Source: a bacterium
Lineage (GTDB): Bacteria; Bacteroidota; Bacteroidia; CAILMK01; JACPUW01
Assembly (NCBI GenBank): GCA_016124515.1
Contig: WGNN01000029.1
Coordinates: forward strand, 1 to 37,669
Reading direction: 5' to 3'
DNA length: 37,669 nt
A program made the translations under genes and the position numbers. The notes beneath the pieces were generated by a model that was not told the origin of the DNA, searched no databases, and saw only the letters and a program-made list of their open reading frames with translations. Position 1 is the first letter of the stretch, and each line of letters starts with the position of its first letter. Positions 1 through 6,889 of this stretch are shown here, one piece after another.

Positions 1-1
1 C

Positions 2-151
2 GAAGGAACCCTGTCGGTAAGCGATGCCTTGCGACAGTTTTCTATTCGCACCTTGGTGGCTGCAAAGGCAAATGATAAAAACAAAAAAATCATTTCGAGT
101 ATTTACGAAACACGTGCTTCCAATTTCTTGTCAACTGAGTTTATTCTTTAA
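2..151 (+). CDS. C-terminal end of an unidentified protein (partial)
   Basis: An open frame enters from the left edge and ends at a TAA at 149-151. It encodes about 49 residues ending in the motif YETRASNFLSTEFIL. The composition is that of a normal Bacteroidota protein (charged Lys/Asn-rich stretch, helical pattern). It lies 11 bases before the sugar-kinase ATG on the same strand, so the two could be cotranscribed. I do not recognise the family from this tail alone. Confidence 0.55.
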   Translation, partial: EGTLSVSDALRQFSIRTLVAAKANDKNKKIISSIYETRASNFLSTEFIL

Positions 152-162
152 TCTTTGTGCCT

Positions 163-1017
163 ATGATAGTTGTTGCCGACAGTGGTTCTACCAAGTGTGA
201 TTGGATTTTTACCGATGGAACCAACCGATATGAGTTTTCAACTCGTGGATATAATCCCATGTTTCATGGTCCTGATTTTATAGCCAAAGATTTGGGCTTA
301 AATCTTGATTTTGTGAAAATTGCCCGCCAAACCAAACAGGTGTTTTTCTATGGCGCCGGCTGTTCATCAGCCAAATTGGTTGACCGTGTAAAACAAGGTT
401 TGCTCCCTTTGTTTGGCAATGCTGAACTCACGATAGAGCACGATCTTAATGGCGCGGTTTACGCGGCTTGTCAGGGCAAACCCGGTATTGCCTGTATTTT
501 GGGCACCGGTTCCAACTCGGCTTACTACGATGGCGCATCTATTCACGAAGAAGTACCTGCCCTGGGCTACATTCTTGGCGATGAAGGAAGCGGATCCTAT
601 TTCGGAAAACAGCTTTTGTCAAGGTATTTGTACAAGCAATTGCCTGCGCATATTGAGTTGCTTTTTGAAAAAGCCTATCCCAACCTCAGCAGCGAAGATG
701 TGTTTACCGGCGTGTATATGGAACCGCATGCAAATGTGTATTTGGCCAGTTTTATGAAATTTTTGAGCGACAACAAAGACGACCGCTACGTGCAGGATAT
801 GGTTTATCACGGCCTTTCACGTTTCATCGATATTCATATCTGGCGCTACAAAGGATTTAAAACCGTACCGGTGCATTTTGTGGGTTCAATAGCCTTTTTC
901 TTTGAAAATGTGCTGCGCAAAGCGGCCGATAACCACCGCATACAAGTGGGGCGCATCATTCAAAAACCGGTGGAAGAATTGCTCAATTACCACTCAAACC
1001 AGATTTTCAACAAGTAG
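163..1017 (+). CDS. BadF/BadG/BcrA/BcrD-type ATPase, N-acetylglucosamine kinase-like
   Basis: A 284-residue protein of the ASKHA (actin/hexokinase-fold) sugar kinases. The N-terminus carries the phosphate-1 loop ADSGSTKCDW, and the centre has the adenosine/glycine-rich segment ILGTGSNSAYYD followed by LGYILGDEGSGSYFGK, the signature of the N-acetylglucosamine kinase branch of the BadF/BadG family. A further Gly-Ser motif (HFVGSIAFFF) lies near the C-terminus. The expected reaction is ATP-dependent phosphorylation of GlcNAc or a related amino sugar in the cytoplasm, feeding peptidoglycan recycling. A GTG six bases upstream (157) is an alternative start; the ATG at 163 gives the N-terminus usual for the family. 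A bidirectional terminator follows. The family is secure; the exact substrate is inferred. Confidence 0.85.
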   Translation: MIVVADSGSTKCDWIFTDGTNRYEFSTRGYNPMFHGPDFIAKDLGLNLDFVKIARQTKQVFFYGAGCSSAKLVDRVKQGLLPLFGNAELTIEHDLNGAVYAACQGKPGIACILGTGSNSAYYDGASIHEEVPALGYILGDEGSGSYFGKQLLSRYLYKQLPAHIELLFEKAYPNLSSEDVFTGVYMEPHANVYLASFMKFLSDNKDDRYVQDMVYHGLSRFIDIHIWRYKGFKTVPVHFVGSIAFFFENVLRKAADNHRIQVGRIIQKPVEELLNYHSNQIFNK

Positions 1018-1120
1018 CTTGCTTTTCAAGTATTTGCCGGCTTTCTATTAGCAAAAATCTGTCGATTGACGACTCCGGTTTTTATCACATTCCCCGTATT
1101 ACATAACCCTTCCTAAATAA

Positions 1121-1148
1121 AAAATCCCCGCCAATGAGCGGGGATTTT
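1121..1148. terminator. Bidirectional rho-independent terminator
   Basis: A perfect 11-bp stem (AAAATCCCCGC / GCGGGGATTTT) with a 6-base loop CAATGA lies between the convergent sugar kinase and the T9SS-sorted protein gene. The A-run on one side and the T-run on the other let it act in both directions. Confidence 0.85.
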
Positions 1149-1171
1149 ACTACAATGAATAATTAAAAAAT

Positions 1172-3016
1172 TTACTCTACAACTATTTGCACTGTTTCAG
1201 TTGTGGTTTGGTTTGTTATTCTTACAAGGTAAACCCCTTTTGGTTGGTTACTCAGGTTCAGGGTTTCGCGGGTGGTGGCCAATTGGTTGTTGCGATACAC
1301 CTCTTTGCCTTGGTAGTTATAAACCACCAAGCTGCCGGTTTGTGGCTCGCTAAACAACACGTTGAAAATGCCATTTGAAGGGTTTGGACTCACGCTCAAC
1401 AATTTGTGTGTTACTTCGCCAATGCCATTCGGACATTCTGTGCAAAGGCCCCAGCAAACTGCATCAAGAGAGGTGTCGTTTTTGGCTACCAACATTCTAT
1501 TGGTAAATTCTCCGGTGGTTTTGGTACAAGGCTCACCACCACTAAAATTTTCCTGATCGGTCCAGCCATCCACGGTAAATTTATATTCTATGGTGTCTTT
1601 CGCATTTACGCTCACCATCAGTTCATAAACCATATCGCTGTTGTCGTCGGTCATTACTGCGCAGTCGCCGCACCAATTGTTAAAGGTTCCGTTCAGGTTA
1701 ACTTGGGTGAAGGTTCCTTTGTATTGGCTCATATCTACCATAAAGGTTACTTTGGCTGATGACGGGCCGTTGCCGCAATCGCTGCAGCTTTGCCAGCAAA
1801 CCACAGGCAGCACAGAGTCGCCGGTAATGGTAAGTACGCGGTTGGTGAAACCTCCGGTAGTTTTGGTACAGCTTTCGCCGCCGGCAAATTTTTCATCATC
1901 TGTCCATCCATCTACGGTAAACTTGTATTCCACCTCAGTTTGTCCGGTCAGGTCCACGGTCAGTTCATACACACCATCGCTGTTGTCGTCGGTCATTACC
2001 GCGCATGATCCGCACCAGTTGTTGAAGGTACCATTCAGGTTTACTTGGGTGTAGGTACCGGTGTATTTGTTCATATCTACTTTAAAAGTAATGTTGGCTG
2101 TCCCGCTGCTTGAGCCGCTTCCGCCAAACTTAATGTTATCGCAGTAATAGGTTTTGTCGCCGGCAGTATTGCCATCAGTACCAAAGTTGTAGAAGATAGA
2201 CAACATGTTGTATTTGTAGCTGTAGTCAATGGCTGCGGTGCCGGTTGCTTGTTTTGAAAAGTCGAAAACAAGTGTTTCCCAAGCGCCTGACTTGGTAGTG
2301 CTTACTTCTGTCTCAACACTTTGCGTTGGAGTGCCTACTACTTCGGCTTTCAATCTAACCGGAATTCCTGCATCGGGTGAGTACACATCAACAGAAATTG
2401 TGTTGTGGCTTGCGTCAAAAGGAATTACTGTAGCCAAACCACTTTTGTCGCTAAGGGTAGTACCGGCCCAGGTTTGTGAACCCTGAGGTTTTTCACTTTT
2501 GAGCACCATGTTGCCTGAGTTGGTGGGGTCAGCTACTACCGATGATACATTGCCGCCAAAATCAACTACGGTATAGTCCACATCAGTTGCATCCCAGGAG
2601 ATGGGCAAATCCTGTTGTTTTTTGTTTGAGCAATCGTCGCACGATGCCCAGCAAGCTACGCCAAGTGTAGTATCGGCGGTGTATTTGATAAAGCGGTTGG
2701 TAAAACCACCATTGGTTACCGTACACGATTCGCCACCACTGAAATTTTCTTGGTCGTTCCAGTTGTCCACCTCGTATTTAAACTCGGTATTGTCGGTGCT
2801 CAGGCTAAAGGTTCCTTCAAATATGCCGTCGGAATTGCCATCGGTTAGCTCGTTGCAATCGCCGCACCAGCTGTTAAAGGTACCGGTCACATACACCTTG
2901 GTAAATGTGCCGCTGTACTTATTCATGTTCACCTTAAAGGTAACATTGTAAGTTTGGGCATAGCTAAGTAACACTATGCTCATAAGTGCACCAGTTGTAA
3001 AAATTTTCTTAATCAT
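1172..3016 (-). CDS. Secreted modular carbohydrate-binding-like protein with T9SS type A sorting domain
   Basis: A 614-residue exported protein. Residues 1-20 form a signal peptide (cleavage near SYA-QT). Three related ~105-residue modules lie at about 22-129, 308-414 and 421-528, each with the pattern V-x-x-x-GTFN-x-WCG-x-C near the start, a W(T/N)D-x-E-x-F-x-GGE-x-C centre, FTNR, and a CW-x-x-C-x-x-C end. They resemble starch-binding/CBM20-CBM48-like beta-sandwich folds, with conserved cysteines suggesting disulfides. Between modules 1 and 2 (about 140-297) is a different beta-rich domain resembling a galactose-binding/CBM fold. Residues 538-614 match the type IX secretion sorting domain (SVSPNPSNGIF ... 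KGVYLVRI). The ATG at 3016 was chosen over an upstream in-frame ATG at 3055 because it starts the signal peptide. It is divergent from the glucan operon and shares the operator at 3077-3097, so it is probably a cell-surface glycan-binding protein of the same regulon. No catalytic domain is recognised. Confidence 0.8.
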   Translation of the reverse strand: MIKKIFTTGALMSIVLLSYAQTYNVTFKVNMNKYSGTFTKVYVTGTFNSWCGDCNELTDGNSDGIFEGTFSLSTDNTEFKYEVDNWNDQENFSGGESCTVTNGGFTNRFIKYTADTTLGVACWASCDDCSNKKQQDLPISWDATDVDYTVVDFGGNVSSVVADPTNSGNMVLKSEKPQGSQTWAGTTLSDKSGLATVIPFDASHNTISVDVYSPDAGIPVRLKAEVVGTPTQSVETEVSTTKSGAWETLVFDFSKQATGTAAIDYSYKYNMLSIFYNFGTDGNTAGDKTYYCDNIKFGGSGSSSGTANITFKVDMNKYTGTYTQVNLNGTFNNWCGSCAVMTDDNSDGVYELTVDLTGQTEVEYKFTVDGWTDDEKFAGGESCTKTTGGFTNRVLTITGDSVLPVVCWQSCSDCGNGPSSAKVTFMVDMSQYKGTFTQVNLNGTFNNWCGDCAVMTDDNSDMVYELMVSVNAKDTIEYKFTVDGWTDQENFSGGEPCTKTTGEFTNRMLVAKNDTSLDAVCWGLCTECPNGIGEVTHKLLSVSPNPSNGIFNVLFSEPQTGSLVVYNYQGKEVYRNNQLATTRETLNLSNQPKGVYLVRITNQTTTETVQIVVE

Positions 3017-3076
3017 TTCTGTTTGTTTTTTTAATGCTTGACAAATAAATGACAAAATTTTCTGACTGAGAAATAT

Positions 3077-3097
3077 TTATGGTAAAAATTACCATAA
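3077..3097. promoter_or_regulatory. Perfect inverted repeat, probable operator of the NUDIX-like regulator
   Basis: Arms TTATGGTAA and TTACCATAA separated by AAA form a perfect 21-bp palindromic site between the divergent T9SS-protein gene and the regulator/hydrolase operon. A very similar element with the same spacing sits before the symporter (5191-5212). A site shared by divergent genes next to a regulator gene is the classic layout for autoregulation. That the regulator binds here is inferred. Confidence 0.65.
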
Positions 3098-3111
3098 GTG
3101 CGAAAAGTTTT

Positions 3112-3119
3112 TATATTTG
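3112..3119 (+). promoter_or_regulatory. Bacteroidota -7 box (TAnnTTTG) before the glucan operon
   Basis: TATATTTG matches the Bacteroidota sigma-factor -7 consensus and lies 19 bases before the regulator ATG. The inverted repeat at 3077-3097 would cover the region where the -33 element should be, and no good -33 box is visible. This fits either repression by occlusion or a need for activation. Confidence 0.45.
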
Positions 3120-3138
3120 ACCAGACTAAAACCAGTAT

Positions 3139-3870
3139 ATGCCTGACAGAGAGCCCAGTACTTACTACGGAAATATCTACAAGATTCCCATCACCGACTT
3201 CTACAAATTCGCTGTTTCGGTGGACTGTGTCATATTTGGTTATGAATTGGGCAAGCTTGAAGTTTTGCTCATACAGCGCGGTGCTGAGCCGTACAAGGGG
3301 CAGTGGGCCGTGCCCGGCGATTTGGTGTATCCTTATGAAAATATAGACAATGCAGCCAAACGCGTGCTTGGCGAGCTCACCGGCCTTACCGATATGTATA
3401 TGGATCAGGCCAAGGCTTTTGGCGAGGTGGACCGTCACCCGGTGGGGCGCGTTGTTACCATTGGTTACTTTTCCTTAATAAAGAAGGAGTTGCACAATCC
3501 GCAAGCTTCTTCGTGGGCCGAAAACCTGGAGTGGCACGATGTGAATACGGTGCCGCAACTTGCCTTTGACCACAATGAGATATTGAATGCCTCGCTTGAC
3601 AGGCTAAGAAAACGCGCACGCCGGCAGCCACTGGGTTTCAATCTGTTGCCCGATAAATTTACCCTGCTCGAGCTGCAAGGGCTCTACGAAAGTTTGCTTG
3701 GCGAAAAGTTTGACAAACCCAATTTCAGGAAAAAAGTGTTGGATATGAAACTGCTGGAACCACTAAATGAAGTACAGCGAAATGTAAAACACCGTCCGGC
3801 TAAGCTCTTTAAATTCAATGAATCACGATACAACGAGTTGAAAAAAGATGGTTTTGACTTTGCGATTTAA
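3139..3870 (+). CDS. NrtR/AraR-type transcriptional regulator (inactive NUDIX domain + winged helix)
   Basis: A 243-residue regulator. Residues ~18-150 form a NUDIX fold, opening with ITDFYKFAVSVDCVIFGY. The NUDIX box (about 60-83) is degenerate: the REUxEE core reads RVLGEL, so the metal-binding glutamates are largely lost and the domain should sense a ligand rather than hydrolyse one. Residues ~155-243 form the C-terminal winged helix (FTLLELQGLYESLLG ... PNFRKKVLDMKLLEP ... HRPAKLFKF). In Bacteroidota, related proteins such as AraR control sugar-utilisation loci, with a sugar or phosphosugar as effector. It is the first gene of the operon, overlaps the next by 23 bases, and is a clear paralogue of the regulator that ends the operon (16933-17625). 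The effector is unknown; a product of the linked PfkB kinase is possible. Confidence 0.85.
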   Translation: MPDREPSTYYGNIYKIPITDFYKFAVSVDCVIFGYELGKLEVLLIQRGAEPYKGQWAVPGDLVYPYENIDNAAKRVLGELTGLTDMYMDQAKAFGEVDRHPVGRVVTIGYFSLIKKELHNPQASSWAENLEWHDVNTVPQLAFDHNEILNASLDRLRKRARRQPLGFNLLPDKFTLLELQGLYESLLGEKFDKPNFRKKVLDMKLLEPLNEVQRNVKHRPAKLFKFNESRYNELKKDGFDFAI

Positions 3871-5185
3871 ACTCTGCACAATTGGCCTTTTGACAGTGCT
3901 CGCACATACAGCTGCTGCCCAAGCGATAAAGACCGAAGTGAAATGGATAAGCGGCAAATACACTTTTGTGCGCAATGGCGAACCCTACTATGTGAAAGGT
4001 GCCGGCGGGCAAACGCACTTGGATGATTTGGTTACTTGCGGTGGCAACTCCATAAGAACCTGGAGTCTAGATGATGCACAGGAAGTGCTCGACGAAGCGC
4101 AAAAACACGGTTTAACCGTAATGCTTGGCCTTTGGGTGGGGCACGAAAGGCATGGATTTGACTACAACGATACGGCAGCCGTAAGGGCGCAATTCCTGCG
4201 TTTCAAGAAAGCTATTCCCAAGTATATGAACCATCCGGCATTGCTTTGCTGGGCTGTAGGCAATGAAGTGGACCTTTTTTATAGCAATACCAAGGTTTGG
4301 TATGCAGTGCAGGATATCGCTAAAATGATCCACCAAACCGATCCGAACCACCCAACCACTACCGTTACTGCCGGGCTCGACTCAAACGAAGTGCAACTTG
4401 TTTTGCAGCGTTGTCCAGATATTGATTTCTACAGTGTAAATACCTACGGCGATATAGCCAATGTGCCAAAAAATATTGCCCGGTACGGCTGGAAAGGCCC
4501 TTACATGATTACTGAGTGGGGACCAAACGGGCATTGGGAAGTAGCCAAAACCAGTTGGAATGCACCCATTGAACAAACGAGTACCCAAAAAGCCGATGTG
4601 TACCAACAACGCTATGAGCAAAGCATTTGGGCCAACCGCGAAAACTGTATCGGTTCTTATGTGTTTCTGTGGGGGCAAAAGCAGGAAACCACTTCTACAT
4701 GGTACGGACTCTTTACCGAAGATGGCAACAGAACCGAGACACTTGACAGGCTGCAAACGGAGTGGACAGGAACTGAACCTGAGAACCTGGCGCCTTCATT
4801 ATCAGACTTTAAGCTGAATGATAAGGCGATGACTGAAAGTGTGCGGGTGCAAGCCAACACCTGGCAAACCGCAACGCTGAGCATTAAAAACGACGACAAC
4901 CGCAAATTGAAATACCATTGGTTTATTCTGCCTGAGTCAACCGATATAAAAGCGGGTGGCGATGCCGAAAGCAGCCCCGAACCTTTGTACGGATTCAGGT
5001 TTAAGGCGCGACAAAATACCTATTCGTTTAAAGCACCCGCCAAAGAAGGCGCCTATCGTTTGTTTGTATTTGTAGAAGACTATCAGGGGAAAACGGCCTA
5101 CGCCAACTTTCCCTTTTATATATACCCCGATGCGTCGGAACCACAAAAAGCTATTGAGTTTAAGAAGCGGTCGCTAACGTTTTAG
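3848..5185 (+). CDS. Secreted clan GH-A glycoside hydrolase (GH2-catalytic/GH5-like TIM barrel)
   Basis: A 445-residue exported enzyme. Residues 1-25 form a signal peptide ending AAAQA. A TIM barrel spans about 30-310. GNSIRTW at 66-72 is the strand-2 arginine region of clan GH-A, E140 in AVGNEVD is the predicted acid/base and E223 in MITEWGPNGHW the predicted nucleophile. The C-terminal ~130 residues are beta-rich with an Ig-like pattern ending in FPFYIYPD. The layout resembles the GH2 catalytic domain or GH5/GH158-type beta-glucanases; the exact family cannot be fixed by eye. It overlaps the regulator by 23 bases, implying translational coupling. There is no lipobox, so it is probably periplasmic. 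With the linked GH16 and GH3 enzymes it is inferred to act on a beta-glucan-like polymer. Confidence 0.75.
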   Translation: MVLTLRFKLCTIGLLTVLAHTAAAQAIKTEVKWISGKYTFVRNGEPYYVKGAGGQTHLDDLVTCGGNSIRTWSLDDAQEVLDEAQKHGLTVMLGLWVGHERHGFDYNDTAAVRAQFLRFKKAIPKYMNHPALLCWAVGNEVDLFYSNTKVWYAVQDIAKMIHQTDPNHPTTTVTAGLDSNEVQLVLQRCPDIDFYSVNTYGDIANVPKNIARYGWKGPYMITEWGPNGHWEVAKTSWNAPIEQTSTQKADVYQQRYEQSIWANRENCIGSYVFLWGQKQETTSTWYGLFTEDGNRTETLDRLQTEWTGTEPENLAPSLSDFKLNDKAMTESVRVQANTWQTATLSIKNDDNRKLKYHWFILPESTDIKAGGDAESSPEPLYGFRFKARQNTYSFKAPAKEGAYRLFVFVEDYQGKTAYANFPFYIYPDASEPQKAIEFKKRSLTF

Positions 5186-5190
5186 CGCAC

Positions 5191-5212
5191 TTATATTAAA
5201 AATAACTATAAG
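5191..5212. promoter_or_regulatory. Second operator-like imperfect inverted repeat before the symporter
   Basis: The outer arms TTATA and the right half TAACTATAAG align base for base with the site at 3077-3098: both begin TTAT, carry a central TAAAAAT, and end ATAAG with equal spacing. It occupies most of the 42-base gap between the hydrolase and symporter genes, the largest gap in the operon. It probably binds one or both NUDIX-like regulators and could drive an internal transcript. Confidence 0.55.
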
Positions 5213-5227
5213 TAAAGAAAAGGTTTT

Positions 5228-6871
5228 ATGTTTACACAAATGAGCACGGGAGATTTACTCATTATCGGCGGGTATTTCTTCATCATTTTCGCCGTGGCGG
5301 TGTACCTGTTTTGGCAGGAAAAAAGGCAGAAGGCGCATGAATACGAGTCATCAGACTATTTTTTGGGGGGGCGAAGCCTCGGCTGGATGGTGATTGGTGC
5401 TTCTTTGTTTGCATCAAACATTGGTTCTGAGCATTTGGTGGGCCTGGCGGGTTCGGGTGCAAGCGGCGATTTTGCTGCCGGACAATTTGAAATCCTGGCC
5501 TCACTCATTATCATATTGCTGGGCTGGTTTTTTGTGCCCATCTATTTGCGCAGCGGCGTGTTTACCATGCCTGAGTTTTTGGAACGACGCTACAGCAAAT
5601 GGGCAAGAAAATACCTTTCGTGGGTGTCAATTGTCGCCTACATCATCACCAAAATATCCGTAACCATTGCGGCAGGTGGTATCATCTTCACCGCGTTGCT
5701 GGGCATCGATTTTTGGACAGGTGCCATCATCATCGTTTTGTTAACGGGGCTTTATACTGTTATCGGCGGGCTCAAAGTGGTTATCTACACCGATTTTGTG
5801 CAACTTGTGGTGCTGCTTGGTGGTGCCATTGCCGCCACACTCTACGGGCTTGATGAGCTTGGTGGCTGGGAAGTAATGGTGGCCAAAACCGAACCGCAAT
5901 ACCTGAGCCTGTGGCGCTCGGTATCAAACCCCAATTTTCCGTGGACAGGTATTTTGCTGGGCGCACCCATATTGGGTGTGTGGTATTGGTGTACCGACCA
6001 ATTTATTGTGCAAAGGGTGCTGGCTGCCAAAAACCTTGACAATGCACGTAAGGGAACCATTTTCGCGGGGTATTTGAAGTTGCTGCCGCTGTTCATTTTT
6101 GTATTGCCCGGTGTGGTGGCCTTTGCGCTTTCTACCGGCGACAATCCTTCCTTGGTTTTTCCTATGGAAAATGGCCAACCGCAATATGACGCTGCCTTGC
6201 CCGCACTTACCATGCAAATTTTGCCGCACGGACTCAAGGGATTGGTTGTGGCCGGTTTGTTGGCCGCGCTAATGAGTTCACTTTCTTCGGTTTTCAACTC
6301 CTGTTCTACCCTTATTACCATTGATATATATAAAGAAAGAAAACCCGATGCCAGCGAGAAGGAGCTGGTGAATGTGGGTCGTATAGCCACAGTGGTTTTG
6401 GTTGCTTTGGGCCTGGCCTGGATTCCATTGCTCAGGGTTATTGAAGGTGGGTTGTTTCAAAAACTGCAAAGCATTCAAGCGTATATATCGCCGCCTATTG
6501 CCGCGGTATTCATTTTTGGCATGTTCAACAAAAAGCTCAATGCCAAAGGAGCCAAGTGGGCCATGCTATCGGGAGCCGCCATTGGTGCCGCCCGCCTAAG
6601 TCTTGAAATCATCAAGGAAAAAGGCTTCAGTCTGCCCGCGCCTATTTTGTATTTCACCGAAATCAACTTCCTGCATTTTGCTTTTATCCTGTTTATAGTC
6701 TGTTCCATCATTCTTTATGCAGCAAGTGGCACGGCACCCGTTCCTGATTTTGACAAAATAAAAAACATCATGTACCAAAAAGGCAAAGTAGAGCCATTGC
6801 TGCCTTTGCACAGGGTATTGGTGGCCGGTCTCATCTTATGTGTTATGTCTATCTGGTGGTATTTTTCTTAA
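5228..6871 (+). CDS. Sodium:solute symporter (SSS family, SglT-like sugar transporter)
   Basis: A 547-residue inner-membrane protein with many hydrophobic helices spread along its length. The N-terminal part carries the SSS signature: DYFLGGRSLGWMVIGASLFA followed by SNIGSEHLVGLAGSG. TVIGGLKVVIYTDFVQ and the later region LMSSLSSVFNSCSTLITID are also typical of SglT-type sodium/sugar symporters. Length is normal for the family. A purine-rich AAAAGG lies a few bases before the ATG. It would import the mono- or oligosaccharide released by the linked hydrolases, coupled to sodium. Bacteroidota glycan loci more often use an MFS transporter here, although SSS transporters also occur. Substrate is inferred from context. 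Confidence 0.92.
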   Translation: MFTQMSTGDLLIIGGYFFIIFAVAVYLFWQEKRQKAHEYESSDYFLGGRSLGWMVIGASLFASNIGSEHLVGLAGSGASGDFAAGQFEILASLIIILLGWFFVPIYLRSGVFTMPEFLERRYSKWARKYLSWVSIVAYIITKISVTIAAGGIIFTALLGIDFWTGAIIIVLLTGLYTVIGGLKVVIYTDFVQLVVLLGGAIAATLYGLDELGGWEVMVAKTEPQYLSLWRSVSNPNFPWTGILLGAPILGVWYWCTDQFIVQRVLAAKNLDNARKGTIFAGYLKLLPLFIFVLPGVVAFALSTGDNPSLVFPMENGQPQYDAALPALTMQILPHGLKGLVVAGLLAALMSSLSSVFNSCSTLITIDIYKERKPDASEKELVNVGRIATVVLVALGLAWIPLLRVIEGGLFQKLQSIQAYISPPIAAVFIFGMFNKKLNAKGAKWAMLSGAAIGAARLSLEIIKEKGFSLPAPILYFTEINFLHFAFILFIVCSIILYAASGTAPVPDFDKIKNIMYQKGKVEPLLPLHRVLVAGLILCVMSIWWYFS

Positions 6872-6889
6872 TGTTTAAATGAAAAAATA

